Shown here: positions 8,474-17,414 of the stretch, in pieces
Numbering within the stretch: position 1 is the stretch's first letter
Layout of the letters: each line of letters opens with the position of its first letter
From: Ignavibacteriota bacterium
GTDB lineage: Bacteria > Bacteroidota > Ignavibacteria > UBA10030
Direction of reading: 5' to 3'
DNA length: 44,581 nucleotides
NCBI GenBank assembly: GCA_003142475.1
Contig: PLMK01000048.1
Span: 31,784-76,364, forward strand
Position numbers and translations under genes: made by a program
The notes under the pieces: model-generated
Told to the model about the DNA's origin: nothing
The model's database searches: none
The model's input: only the letters and a program-made list of their open reading frames with translations

Positions 8474-9067
8474 TTAACCGAATTTTGATTTTAAAATTCC
8501 TTTCATCTTCGCAAATGATCTAGCACGATGACTGATAAGATTCTTTTCCTCGGCTGTGAGTTCTGCATATGTTATGGCAAAACCCTCCGGAATAAAAATC
8601 GGATCGTACCCAAAACCATTTGTTCCGTGCGGGACTTCACCAAGCACACCAGGGCAAATTCCCTCCGTCACATCTTCTATTCCATTGCCGACAAGCGCTA
8701 GCACTGAACGAAATTGCGCACGCCGCCGACGCGGTGCTACACTGCGCATCTCGTCCAGCAGCTTTTGGTTGTTCATCTCATCTGTTGCTTCTATACCGGC
8801 GTAACGTGCAGAAAATACTCCGGGACGGCCATTAAGATAGAACACTTCCAAACCTGAGTCATCAGCGAGTGATATTAGTTTTGTATGATTATGTACGATG
8901 CGAGCTTTTTGGAACGCATTCGCTTCGAACGTGTTGCCATCCTCTCTCAAATTAATTTTAGCGGAAATATCGTCAAGTGTGAGCACGTCAATATTGAGAT
9001 CGCTGAGCAGAGCCTTTAATTCCCGCGCTTTATGAATGTTGTGTGTAGCGAGTATAATTTTGATCAT
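8474..9067 (-). CDS. rdgB: XTP/dITP diphosphatase (RdgB/HAM1 family)
   Basis: House-cleaning nucleotide pyrophosphatase that hydrolyses non-canonical purine triphosphates (XTP, dITP, ITP) to monophosphates. At 197 residues it has the usual length. Conserved family motifs: LATHNIHKARELKALL at 6-21, SLADDSGLEVFYLNGRPGVFSARYAG at 66-91 (catalytic Asp of LADDSG), GFGYDPIFIPEG and SHRARSF near the C-terminus. It lies between the kinase gene and radA, all on the minus strand, but the 98-124-base gaps suggest separate or loose transcription. Confidence 0.95.
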   Translation of the reverse strand: MIKIILATHNIHKARELKALLSDLNIDVLTLDDISAKINLREDGNTFEANAFQKARIVHNHTKLISLADDSGLEVFYLNGRPGVFSARYAGIEATDEMNNQKLLDEMRSVAPRRRRAQFRSVLALVGNGIEDVTEGICPGVLGEVPHGTNGFGYDPIFIPEGFAITYAELTAEEKNLISHRARSFAKMKGILKSKFG

Positions 9068-9191
9068 TGGGAATTGGGAACTGAAAATTAGGAATTTATT
9101 AAAGTGTAAAATTCTAAATATGAATAGAAAAAAGATTCTTTCTCTTTATTTGCTTTCTACTTGTACCTTTTTTTTACATTTTCATTTGACA

Positions 9192-10550
9192 TCAACCCAA
9201 CAACACTTCAATTGCTTGTTCAATGCGATCGATACCGATAATTTCAATGTCGCCATTTGGTTTGAAGGTTTTCAGATTATGTTGAGGAACGATGATACGT
9301 TTGAATCCAAGCTTTGCAGCTTCATGCACACGCTTTTCAATTTGTCCTATGGTTCGAATCTCTCCGCCCAAGCCAATTTCACCAACCGCTACTGACGAGG
9401 AATCGACCGGAATGTCACGCAAGCTCGATGTAATAGATGTTGCAATTCCCAAATCCACCGCCGGTTCATCTATGCGAATGCCACCTGCCACATTCACAAA
9501 CACATCTTGCTGTCCAAGATTAAGTCCAACACGTTTCTCCAATACCGCAAGCAAAAGCGCGAGACGCCGATAGTCAAAACCGGTGCTTGTGCGCTGCGGC
9601 ATGCCATAGTTCGTTGGCGTCACTAATGCCTGCACTTCAACGAGAATCGGACGCGAGCCTTCAATACTGGCTACTACAGTCGAACCAGATGTGCCGTAAT
9701 GACGTTCAGAAAGAAATATTTCCGACGGATTAAGAACTTCGCGCAATCCGGTATCATGCATCTCAAAGATACCAATCTCATTTGTCGAGCCAAATCTATT
9801 CTTCAATGCTCGCAAAATGCGATAAGCATAATGCGCTTCACCTTCAAATTGTAGAACCGTATCAACCATATGTTCAATTACTTTCGGTCCGGCAATCATA
9901 CCGTCTTTAGTAACGTGACCAACAACGAAGATAGGAATACCGCGAGTCTTAGCAAGACGCAGCAACAGAGCGGCGGATTCCCGCACTTGGCTTACAGTGC
10001 CCGGTGCACTTTCTAAGCCGGGTCGGTACATCGTTTGGATGGAATCTACAATTATCAAATCAGGAGTACCGGCATCAATCACATCAAGAATTAAATCAAG
10101 GTTAGTTTCTGCAAGAAGTAAAATATTTTTTGCTGAACTTACATTCAGTCGTTCAGCGCGTAGTTTGATCTGCCGCACTGATTCTTCACCTGTTACGTAA
10201 AGGACAAGTTGATCTTTCAGTGCGATCGCCATCTGCATCATTAATGTGGATTTGCCAATACCGGGATCCCCGCCGAGTAAAATGAGCGAGCCTGGAACTA
10301 GTCCACCGCCGAGTACACGATCAAATTCATTCAATGTGGTTTTAATACGTGGAACGTCTTCCTTCTCAATTTGATCAAAAGAAACCGGTTCGATCTTTGA
10401 GGAAACACCAATCTTGCGTGATACTTTCACAGGTGTGGTTGCTTCTTCGACAAATGAATTCCATTCAGAACAGTTGGGACATTTACCAATCCATCGCGGC
10501 GATACATATCCGCACGACTGGCATACATATTTTGTGAAATATTTTGACAT
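9192..10550 (-). CDS. radA: DNA repair protein RadA (Sms)
   Basis: RecA-like ATPase that drives branch migration and processing of recombination intermediates. The 452 residues have the standard architecture: N-terminal zinc finger with Cys10, 13, 24 and 27 (CxSCG...CPNC), Walker A GDPGIGKS at 94-101, the RadA-specific KNRFG motif at 250-254, and a C-terminal Lon-protease-like domain (VNVAGGIRIDEPAVDLGIA) without protease function. Start ATG at 10550. The 124-base gap to rdgB contains only AT-rich sequence. Confidence 0.97.
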   Translation of the reverse strand: MSKYFTKYVCQSCGYVSPRWIGKCPNCSEWNSFVEEATTPVKVSRKIGVSSKIEPVSFDQIEKEDVPRIKTTLNEFDRVLGGGLVPGSLILLGGDPGIGKSTLMMQMAIALKDQLVLYVTGEESVRQIKLRAERLNVSSAKNILLLAETNLDLILDVIDAGTPDLIIVDSIQTMYRPGLESAPGTVSQVRESAALLLRLAKTRGIPIFVVGHVTKDGMIAGPKVIEHMVDTVLQFEGEAHYAYRILRALKNRFGSTNEIGIFEMHDTGLREVLNPSEIFLSERHYGTSGSTVVASIEGSRPILVEVQALVTPTNYGMPQRTSTGFDYRRLALLLAVLEKRVGLNLGQQDVFVNVAGGIRIDEPAVDLGIATSITSSLRDIPVDSSSVAVGEIGLGGEIRTIGQIEKRVHEAAKLGFKRIIVPQHNLKTFKPNGDIEIIGIDRIEQAIEVLLG

Positions 10551-10683
10551 GGTTTTGTCCTATTGCGATGGCAATATACCAAGGCGTGTGAAGAGAATCA
10601 ATCTATTGCTCACATAATAAGGAACGGATTTATTAGCAAATCTTAGATGTGGTTGGATGAAAAATAGAAGTGAGGAAATAAAA

Positions 10684-10709
10684 AACCCTGATGATTGCTC
10701 CTCAGGGTT
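10684..10709 (-). terminator. Terminator of the CpoB/YbgF-like lipoprotein gene
   Basis: Read on the minus strand, an eight-base stem AACCCTGA/TCAGGGTT with a ten-base loop is followed by T6-7. It lies just past the stop of the gene at 10737. Confidence 0.8.
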
Positions 10710-10736
10710 CACCAATAAGTACATTAAAAATAACTG

Positions 10737-11591
10737 TTATAACTTTGCCCAGCGTGCTTTCGCACGTTTCACATTTTTGCTCATTGGATAATTTTTTACA
10801 ACTTTTTCATATGCCGCCTTCGCCTTAGCTTTGCTACCAAGACGTTCGTACGTTTGGGCGATCATAAATTGAGCATCAGCTTTCTTCTCGGAATTCTTTA
10901 GACTAACACATTCTTGAAATAGCGGAAGCGCAGCATTATATTTTCTTTGTGCAAAGTAAGTTTCCCCCAGCCAGTATTTTGCGCGACAAGTAAGCTCAGC
11001 ATCGGAACCACCTTCAATAATAGCTTTGAATCCCTTACCCGCAGCGTCATATTTTCGCAAGTTAAATGCTTTTCTGGCCTCATCGTAAGTGGATGATGTA
11101 ACAGGAGCAGCTTTTTCTTCTCCTACTTTCAGACCATTCTTTGCCGATTCCTCTGCGCTATCTGCCCGTAATTTTTCAGCGGAATATTTTGCATCAACTT
11201 CGTTTATGCGTGCATTGATTTCCCTGTTTTCCTGCTCTAGTTTTATACTTTTTTGTTTTAAACCTGTATTTTCTGTACGAAGGTCTTCAATTTCTTTCTC
11301 GTATTGTGAAAGCTGAGCTGGTGTTATACCAGCAAGTTTTGGCGCCTCAACGACCTTTTCGGTATCAGCACCGATAAAGTTCGTAAGCGCTTGTTCCATC
11401 GGCTTAACTTCTTTTGACTTTTCTTGTTCAATTGTCCCTGTTGGCTTTGCAGGTTCTTGCGGGTTCTGCGTTTCCTTCATGGTCTCTTCGCTTCCTCCGC
11501 AGCCAATCAGTAAAAATGCAACAAGAGATAAAAAGACAAACCAAGAATGTCTCAAACTAAAATTAAGACTACCTACATTTTTGAGACTCAT
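10737..11591 (-). CDS. TPR lipoprotein similar to the Tol-Pal accessory protein CpoB/YbgF
   Basis: Lipoprotein of 284 residues. I chose the ATG at 11591 because it is preceded by GGAGG and opens a signal peptide ending in a lipobox (LIGC, then GGSEE); the frame is open a further 75 codons upstream but that part overlaps the ATP-grasp gene and has no coding character. After a low-complexity acidic linker comes a coiled coil (about 100-160, with LRTENTGLKQKSIKLEQENREI) and then tandem TPR units (about 175-284: YDEARKAFNLRKYDAA, AKYWLGETYFAQRKYNAAL, AQFMIAQTYERLGSKAKA). Coiled coil plus TPR is the layout of CpoB/YbgF, which coordinates Tol and murein synthesis; no tol genes are nearby, so the link is only structural. 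Confidence 0.8.
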   Translation of the reverse strand: MSLKNVGSLNFSLRHSWFVFLSLVAFLLIGCGGSEETMKETQNPQEPAKPTGTIEQEKSKEVKPMEQALTNFIGADTEKVVEAPKLAGITPAQLSQYEKEIEDLRTENTGLKQKSIKLEQENREINARINEVDAKYSAEKLRADSAEESAKNGLKVGEEKAAPVTSSTYDEARKAFNLRKYDAAGKGFKAIIEGGSDAELTCRAKYWLGETYFAQRKYNAALPLFQECVSLKNSEKKADAQFMIAQTYERLGSKAKAKAAYEKVVKNYPMSKNVKRAKARWAKL

Positions 11592-11719
11592 AAAGCCTCC
11601 AGACAATGACGAAAGGAATAGTGGATTTTTTACAACAGCTTGACATAAGTTATTGATACACTTTCTGAAAGTCAAGTGCTTTTCCCCAAATACATCAATG
11701 AATTCGATTTTATGGTTTT

Positions 11720-12646
11720 CTATATTTTGATATATTCCATCATTCGGAAAACGATCCGCTGAACTATTGCATCCGGCACTCCATCCACAAATTGGGATTG
11801 CAGCCGCATATCGCACATTTCATTCACGTAATCCACGGTAACACACCTTCCATCTGCGGTATAAACTAATTCCGTTGAAAAGAATTCAAGCTGGCAGACC
11901 GTGTGAATGCGCTCTGTGATTTTCTTAAGCCGTTTTACATCCAATTGCCGTTCTTCATCCTCAGTAAATATTGAATAAATGTGAGTGACATCGTCCCACC
12001 AAGAAGGAATGATATCGCCAAATGCATAGAATACACGAAACCATGCCCGCCGTCCAGCACATTCAATCGGTCTGATAGTCTCCTGCAACAGATACTTATC
12101 ATTTTTATGGAATTGACGTGCCTCTATAATTTCCTTCAGCGTTTCAGCTCCCATCACGACACCAATCCCTCCACCAGTGGTATTTGCTGGTTTTATGATA
12201 AACGGCCGACCGAGTTTAGCCAACTCGGTAATTGTAAGCTCTATATCTTTCTTGTGATTATATGGAGAAATGATGATAGTATAGGGAACCTCAATATTAT
12301 GAGTAAGAAATTCAAGGTGCATTGTCGCTTTATCGGCGGCGAGGATTTGGAAATCATACAGATTGATAGGACGAATTAACGTTTCATTACCTGTACGAAA
12401 TCGTTTAAGAATAAAACGAGCCAACGGCTGGAATACATCATCTTCATCAGAAGCTCGATCTAGAAAATAACGGAATTGAATTTTTCCTTTCTTGAGTAAG
12501 TCAAAAATCTCTTCAACATTTTCTGCACGAATTTCCAAAACAGACATATTATTCAGGAGAAAAACTTCTTGTACAAGCCGAACAAACTCGCGATCATACT
12601 CCCAATTCCATGCAACAGCCAAATCGTATATTTTGAGCGGTTCCAT
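11720..12646 (-). CDS. ATP-grasp ligase-fold protein (RimK-like), substrate unknown
   Basis: Protein of 308 residues with an ATP-grasp fold, probably forming an amide or peptide bond with ATP. The core is visible: LGRPFIIKPANTTGGGIGVVMG (lysine plus Gly-rich ATP loop, about 140-160), LLQETI (adenine-contacting hinge), an arginine-rich substrate region (GRRAWFRVFYAF) and the C-terminal metal-site segment VTVDYVNEMCDMR. The N-terminal part (FRYFLDRASDEDDVFQPL) resembles a pre-ATP-grasp domain. It is divergent from the TPR lipoprotein operon (83 bases apart) and upstream of the CpoB-like gene on the same strand. No peptide substrate gene is seen next to it. Confidence 0.75.
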   Translation of the reverse strand: MEPLKIYDLAVAWNWEYDREFVRLVQEVFLLNNMSVLEIRAENVEEIFDLLKKGKIQFRYFLDRASDEDDVFQPLARFILKRFRTGNETLIRPINLYDFQILAADKATMHLEFLTHNIEVPYTIIISPYNHKKDIELTITELAKLGRPFIIKPANTTGGGIGVVMGAETLKEIIEARQFHKNDKYLLQETIRPIECAGRRAWFRVFYAFGDIIPSWWDDVTHIYSIFTEDEERQLDVKRLKKITERIHTVCQLEFFSTELVYTADGRCVTVDYVNEMCDMRLQSQFVDGVPDAIVQRIVFRMMEYIKI

Positions 12647-12692
12647 TTTTTCAAAATAATCGTTTTATAACTGCAAAACAAGCAATCCATGC

Positions 12693-12721
12693 TTGAATGT
12701 AGCGCTCTGTTTCAATATATT
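12693..12721 (+). promoter_or_regulatory. Candidate promoter of the TPR lipoprotein operon
   Basis: TTGAAT (12693-12698), a 17-base spacer and TATATT (12716-12721) fit a sigma-70-type promoter. The -10 ends only eight bases before the ATG at 12730 and no Shine-Dalgarno sequence precedes that ATG, so if real the transcript would be leaderless or nearly so. A second TATAAT overlaps the start codon itself. Pattern match only. Confidence 0.35.
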
Positions 12722-12729
12722 TATGTATA

Positions 12730-14469
12730 ATGAATAACAACTTAAAGTCTCTTTCGTCCCTCACCTGCATTGTGGGGATTTTTTTTCTCGCCGGCTGTAG
12801 CAGTTCGCAGCAAACATTTCAGTCTTCAGGTTTTGATCGCCTTGATAAACAACTACAAGATAAGACTCAGGAGTTACGGCATGACCGCGCACTTCAACAT
12901 TTTATCGAAGGCACCGCATTGGACGCAAAAGGTTCATTTGCCGAAGCCATTCTCGAATATCAAGAAGCATTGCAATCAGATCAAAATGCTTCCATCTACT
13001 ATGCTATCTCCAGAGATTATTTACTCTTGAACAAGTTTGATCGTGCCGTTGAAACAGCGAGTAAAGCTGTTCAATTAGAACCACAAAACATTTCTTTCCA
13101 CGAAAATCTTGGTACAATTTATTTTAATGCCTCACGAGCAGATTTAGCTATTCATGAATATGAAGAAATCATTAAGATTGATTCCAATAACGTTGCCGCA
13201 TGGATCGCATTAGCGCATCTCTACCAACCGGTTCAACCGCAAAAGGCATTAGAGATTTATGAGAAGATGCTTGAGCGTAACGGTGAACAGTTGGACATTC
13301 TATTCCAAAGTGCGCAGCTTTACACGGCCCTCGGACAATTTAATGAAGCCGCGGTAAAGTACAAACGAATGCTTGAGCTTGATCCAGACAATAAACCTTT
13401 AAAAAAACAACTTGCCGAGACATACGCAAAAGGTGGAAAATTAGATCAAGCGTGCTTGATATTAGAGACAATGATTGAATCCGACTCTTCGGATGCAGAA
13501 GTTGTTGCCGCACTCGCTGATGTTTATTTAGATCAGAAACAATTTCAAAAAGCGATTAATCTCTATGAGAATTTATTGACTCGTGGTATAAAAAATACGG
13601 AAATCAAATTACGAATTGGCGTGGGATTTTTTGGATTAACAGAACACGACTCAACTTTGATTCAAAAAACACGGGGATTGTTTGAAGATCTGCACAAGGA
13701 AGTTCCCAATGATTGGCGGCCGTGCTGGTATCTTGGCGCCCTTGCTGCTAATCAACACAAAGATTCGCTCGCCGGTACATACTTCGAGCAAGTAACAAAA
13801 TTGGAAGAACATCATGCTGATGCATGGTGGTTTTTCGGTTCTTCATTATTCGAACAAGGAAAATACGATAAACTGCTCGAAGAGATGGAAAAAGCGCAGA
13901 AGGCCATTCCTAACGATTTTCGTTTATACCTACTTCAAGGGCTAGCGCTTACGCGAATGGAGAAACAGGAAGATGCAGTGCAGCCATTACAGAAAGCGCA
14001 TAAACTGAATCCAAAAGATCTCAACACAATCAGTACGCTTGCCCTGACGTTAGATGGACTGCATCGCTATCAGGATAGCGATAGTTTGTACGAAGAGGGA
14101 TTGAAATTGGATCCCAAGTATGCATTGCTTCTCAACAATTATGGATACAGTCTTGCTGAACGCGGACTTCAACTTCAGCGTGCGCTGGAAATGTCAAAGC
14201 AAGCAGTAACCGCTGAACCCGATAATTCTGCTTACCTCGATACCTATGGCTGGATTTTCTTCCGGCTGGAAAATTACAACGATGCTGCTGTGTATATAGA
14301 AAAATCTATCTCAACCGGCAAAGCAAGTGCCGTTGTTCACGAACATCTTGGCGATGTGTATTTCAAACTCGGGCGGAAAGAACAGGCACTTGATTCATGG
14401 AAAAAAGCTCTGGAAATGGATTCTAAAAACGAGGCAGTAAAAGAAAAAATTCTACATGGGGCTAACTGA
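12730..14469 (+). CDS. Outer-membrane-type lipoprotein with many TPR repeats
   Basis: Lipoprotein of 579 residues: signal peptide with a lipobox (FLAGC at about 19-23, then SSSQQ), followed by roughly 13-15 tetratricopeptide units that fill the rest of the protein (for example IYYAISRDYLLLNKFDRAVE, NNYGYSLAERGLQLQRALEM, VHEHLGDVYFKLGRKEQALD). TPR superhelices bind protein partners. Its stop overlaps the start of the DUF4292 gene by one base (TGATG), and that gene overlaps the LytM gene, making a compact operon. The pairing with a LolA/LolB-fold lipoprotein and an EnvC-like protein suggests envelope biogenesis or cell-separation work at the outer membrane; this is inference. Confidence 0.85.
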   Translation: MNNNLKSLSSLTCIVGIFFLAGCSSSQQTFQSSGFDRLDKQLQDKTQELRHDRALQHFIEGTALDAKGSFAEAILEYQEALQSDQNASIYYAISRDYLLLNKFDRAVETASKAVQLEPQNISFHENLGTIYFNASRADLAIHEYEEIIKIDSNNVAAWIALAHLYQPVQPQKALEIYEKMLERNGEQLDILFQSAQLYTALGQFNEAAVKYKRMLELDPDNKPLKKQLAETYAKGGKLDQACLILETMIESDSSDAEVVAALADVYLDQKQFQKAINLYENLLTRGIKNTEIKLRIGVGFFGLTEHDSTLIQKTRGLFEDLHKEVPNDWRPCWYLGALAANQHKDSLAGTYFEQVTKLEEHHADAWWFFGSSLFEQGKYDKLLEEMEKAQKAIPNDFRLYLLQGLALTRMEKQEDAVQPLQKAHKLNPKDLNTISTLALTLDGLHRYQDSDSLYEEGLKLDPKYALLLNNYGYSLAERGLQLQRALEMSKQAVTAEPDNSAYLDTYGWIFFRLENYNDAAVYIEKSISTGKASAVVHEHLGDVYFKLGRKEQALDSWKKALEMDSKNEAVKEKILHGAN

Positions 14470-15242
14470 TGAACCGATTTTTTTTCTTCGCACTTTACAT
14501 TTCTATCATTACATTCGTTGGATGCCGGACACCAAGTCCATTGAACCTCGGCAATCGATCTATCTCCTATTCAGAAGTTCAAGAAGTCACGCGCAAGCAT
14601 CATACATACATTCACTCGATGTCGGGCGAAGGACGAATTTCTATTGAGACACCAGAAATAGCGCAAAGCGGTTCATTTATCTTAACACTTCAAAAACCAG
14701 ATTCTATACTTATTAATCTCCAAGGACCATTCGGCATTAAAGTTGGATCAGCATTGGTAACGAGAACGGAATTCTTTTTCTATAATAGTCTTGAAAATAA
14801 ACTCATCACCGGTTTGTCCAGTACAGAAAACTTGAATCGCATTCTTCACGTTCAGCTAAGTTTTGATGATTTGCTGAATTTATTTGCGGGTGGAACATTC
14901 CTCGAAAGCGATCTTCACGCACCTGACGAAACACACGTTGAAAACGATCAGTTTGTACTTGTCTTTACTTCCCCTAAGACTAGTCGGAGGTATTGGATTG
15001 ATCCAACAACATTGTATATTCAGAAAGTTCAAATTCTGGATCAAAGCGGAAAGCTGACACTTGAGCAAACGTTCAGCGACTTCGAGGACGTCAATGGATT
15101 TGCGATGCCATACACAATCCGCGTAATTCAACCAAAGGAGCGGCAGAGACTTACTTTCACTTATTCTGAAATTCTGGTGAACACAGAAAAACTTCACTTT
15201 ACTTTTACAATTCCACCTAACGCTGAACGAATTCATTGGTAA
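14469..15242 (+). CDS. DUF4292-type lipoprotein with LolA/LolB-like fold
   Basis: Lipoprotein of 257 residues, signal peptide with lipobox around VGC (residue 19). The rest is beta-rich without membrane segments: SMSGEGRISIETPEIAQSGSFILTLQKPDSILINLQGPFGIKVGSALVTRTEFFFYNSLENK resembles the strand pattern of LolA/LolB/LppX-like lipid or lipoprotein-binding half-barrels and of DUF4292 proteins of Bacteroidota, including the C-terminal FSDFEDVNGFAMPYTIRV and FTIPPNA. It probably binds a lipid or lipoprotein at the outer membrane. Overlaps by one base with the genes on both sides (TGATG and TAATG), so expression is coupled. Confidence 0.75.
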   Translation: MNRFFFFALYISIITFVGCRTPSPLNLGNRSISYSEVQEVTRKHHTYIHSMSGEGRISIETPEIAQSGSFILTLQKPDSILINLQGPFGIKVGSALVTRTEFFFYNSLENKLITGLSSTENLNRILHVQLSFDDLLNLFAGGTFLESDLHAPDETHVENDQFVLVFTSPKTSRRYWIDPTTLYIQKVQILDQSGKLTLEQTFSDFEDVNGFAMPYTIRVIQPKERQRLTFTYSEILVNTEKLHFTFTIPPNAERIHW

Positions 15243-16504
15243 TGCGCATCCTTTCCCGTATCCTTATCCCTTTACTGTTCATTCTTTTCGCACTTCCTGC
15301 GATTGCACAACGAACCAATAAGGAAATTAGGCAGAGGGAAAATGAGTTGCAGAAACTTCGTGACGATATTCAGTCATATGAAAAGAAGTTAAATGAAAGC
15401 GAAAAAAAAGAGAAGGTAACGCTAGATCGGCTCGATGACCTTGAACACCATTCTATTCTCATCCGACAATTGATTCAGAAACTTCGGGAGGAAGAACTTG
15501 GCATGACAATAGAGATCGACACTGCCAAGGGTGCTATTGCTAATTTAGAAGGACAACTTCAGTTTTTAAAATCTCATTACGCCAACTATATTCGATCGGT
15601 ATATAAAAATGGACGTGTGTATGATATCGAACTTCTCTTTTCATCAAAATCTATTAATCAGCTTTCTATCCGCATTCAATATTTAAAAAAATTCTCCGAA
15701 CAGCGCACAAAAGAACTGCAAGATATAAGCGAAAATAAGACTATTTTAGAGCAGAAAAATGAGCAACTCCAGGTAAAACTACTAAGTGAACGGCAGTTGC
15801 TTTCCGAGAAAACACGCGAAGAAGGAAACTTGAAGCGAACATTTTCTCAGCGGCAAATAGTGCTGAAGAAAATACGCAAGAACAAACAGATCTATCAAAA
15901 AGAGTTAACACGTAAAACAGAAGCATCAAAAAAAATCGAGAATCTCATTGCAGAATTAATTGAGAAAGAGCGAGTACGGAAGGAACGCGAAGACACCGAA
16001 AAACGGGAACGATTAGCAGCAGAAGCTCGGGAGCGCGAACTGAATAAAACGGCACCACCGCCCACACAGCAACCAGTCGATACAAAAGCAATACTGGCAT
16101 TTGATCTACGGCGAGGAAAGCTCCGTTGGCCCGTGGCGCATGGCACAGTTCAAACTCCTTTCGGGAATCAAACTCATCCGGTTTTAAAAACAATTACACA
16201 AAACACTGGTATCGACATCGCAACGCCATCTGGTTCGGATGTCTATGCCGTTGCTGATGGTGAAGTGGCTGTGTTGTCATTTATTCCGGGATTTGGTAAT
16301 GTACTTATTCTTAATCATAGCAACGGCTTCCGCACTGTGTACGCACATCTCTCGGATGTTATGGTTTCGGAATCTCAGCGTGTTACAGAAGGAACAATCA
16401 TAGCAAAAAGCGGCGATACTGTGGCCGGCGCAATTCTTCATTTTGAAATTTGGAAGGAACGGGAAAAACAAAATCCTGAATGGTGGTTAGCGAGCCGTCA
16501 GTAA
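15242..16504 (+). CDS. EnvC-like coiled-coil protein with degenerate LytM (M23) domain
   Basis: Secreted protein of 420 residues: signal peptide (cleavage near ALPAIAQ), a long coiled coil (about 25-265) and a C-terminal LytM/peptidase M23 domain (about 295-410). The ATG at 15242 overlaps the previous stop as TAATG; a TTG six bases upstream is less likely. In the LytM domain the first zinc-site motif HxxxD reads NTGID (His to Asn at 321, Asp325 kept) and the HxH motif reads ILH (first His to Ile at 398, His400 kept), while the YAHLS histidine is present. Loss of these residues is the hallmark of EnvC-type proteins that activate amidases rather than cut murein. So this is probably an amidase activator in cell division; residual hydrolase activity is unlikely. 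Confidence 0.87.
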   Translation: MRILSRILIPLLFILFALPAIAQRTNKEIRQRENELQKLRDDIQSYEKKLNESEKKEKVTLDRLDDLEHHSILIRQLIQKLREEELGMTIEIDTAKGAIANLEGQLQFLKSHYANYIRSVYKNGRVYDIELLFSSKSINQLSIRIQYLKKFSEQRTKELQDISENKTILEQKNEQLQVKLLSERQLLSEKTREEGNLKRTFSQRQIVLKKIRKNKQIYQKELTRKTEASKKIENLIAELIEKERVRKEREDTEKRERLAAEARERELNKTAPPPTQQPVDTKAILAFDLRRGKLRWPVAHGTVQTPFGNQTHPVLKTITQNTGIDIATPSGSDVYAVADGEVAVLSFIPGFGNVLILNHSNGFRTVYAHLSDVMVSESQRVTEGTIIAKSGDTVAGAILHFEIWKEREKQNPEWWLASRQ

Positions 16505-16676
16505 GTTAATAATATGATATTTATGCAATAATGATTGATAGACTATTCCGAATATCGAAAAATAGATTTTTACGTCGATTTGAATTTAAAACTTCATTTC
16601 ACTCTATCACATTTAGGGAAATGTTGATTTACCTGCAAATTTTCATTACATTATATTGATTTTGTGAATGCATGTT

Positions 16677-16751
16677 CGGGGTGTGGCTCAGCCCGGTTAG
16701 AGCGCCTGCCTTGGGCGCAGGAGGCCGGAAGTTCGAATCTTCTCACCCCGA
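16677..16751 (+). tRNA. tRNA-Pro (anticodon TGG)
   Basis: Cloverleaf readable by eye: acceptor CGGGGTG/CACCCCG, D arm with GCTCAG..GGTTAGAGC, anticodon stem CCTGC/GCAGG with loop CTTGGGC giving anticodon TGG, T arm with GTTCGAATC. Discriminator A at 16751; the CCA end is not encoded. A terminator follows directly. Confidence 0.97.
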
Positions 16752-16756
16752 CAATT

Positions 16757-16784
16757 AAAGCCCTGTCTTTACAGGGCTTTTTTA
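16757..16784 (+). terminator. Terminator after tRNA-Pro
   Basis: Ten-base stem AAAGCCCTGT/ACAGGGCTTT with loop cttt, continuing into a T run (six T in total) a few bases after the tRNA 3' end. Confidence 0.88.
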
Positions 16785-16874
16785 ATTTTAGAGGTGGCTT
16801 ACCTGTGATTTGCATGTCAATTTGAGAAAATGGTAACAGAAATACTACTAACTTTCAAGGAAGGTTACTATGAA

Positions 16875-17102
16875 ATGCTGCGCCTCATATTCCACGAACG
16901 ATTAAAGAAAAGAATAGATAAAATGGAAACAATTAACGATCCGCAATCGTTTGAAGAACCACTTAATCAATATAAAGCGCTATATCAGAAATTAGATGAC
17001 ATTCATGAAAGAATTAAGTTTTCATTAAATAGTATAAATCTTCTTTTATTAATTCTTGTCATTCTAAATCTGATAAAATTTTTCTATTTTTGGGGTCTCT
17101 AA
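16875..17102 (+). CDS. Small single-TM membrane protein of unknown function
   Basis: A 75-residue protein from the ATG at 16875, which has a strong AAGGAAGG site ten bases upstream; an in-frame ATG at 16830 would give 90 residues but has no visible site. The N-terminal half is a charged, probably helical segment (LIFHERLKKRIDKMETINDPQSFEEPLNQY..KLDDIHERIKF) and the C-terminus is one hydrophobic helix (LLLLILVILNLIKFFYFWGL). It stands alone between tRNA-Pro and the big repeat-protein gene. No family recognised. Confidence 0.55.
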   Translation: MLRLIFHERLKKRIDKMETINDPQSFEEPLNQYKALYQKLDDIHERIKFSLNSINLLLLILVILNLIKFFYFWGL

Positions 17103-17414
17103 TAATTGAGCCGTTATGATTATGACAAAGGATAGGCTTATGAACGACGCATTGACAACAAACGATGTTGTGATTTCTACAAATATTCAATGAAACAAGT
17201 AGGTTGTGCCTAGTGAGAATCCTCTTCCTCAACTCATTCATTTTATTCGAAAATAGAGCTATAGGTCTGCTGATATAATGGCATTTCTAAGACATTCTCC
17301 TATATACAATTAAGAATTTGGCTTATTGACAATAACTTGGAAATTATCTACCATGAATCGCCAAAGTAGGTCTTATTAGGCAAATAATTAAGTCTCCTTA
17401 GTAAGGAATGGGTA
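17103..17414. other. 312-base non-coding stretch upstream of the repeat-protein gene
   Basis: No convincing gene. It carries a promoter-like element near its right end (see 17326) and otherwise AT-rich sequence without clear repeats or hairpins. Confidence 0.5.
17326..17354 (+). promoter_or_regulatory. Candidate sigma-70-type promoter of the repeat-protein/TonB operon
   Basis: TTGACA (17326-17331), exactly 17 bases of spacer, then TACCAT (17349-17354), 60 bases before the start codon at 17415. AAGGAATGGG just ahead of that start serves as ribosome binding site. Pattern match only. Confidence 0.5.

Noticed and set aside
11592-11816. 75-codon N-terminal extension of the CpoB-like gene
   Set aside because: It would place the signal peptide inside the protein and overlap the ATP-grasp gene; the ATG at 11591 has GGAGG and opens the lipoprotein signal.
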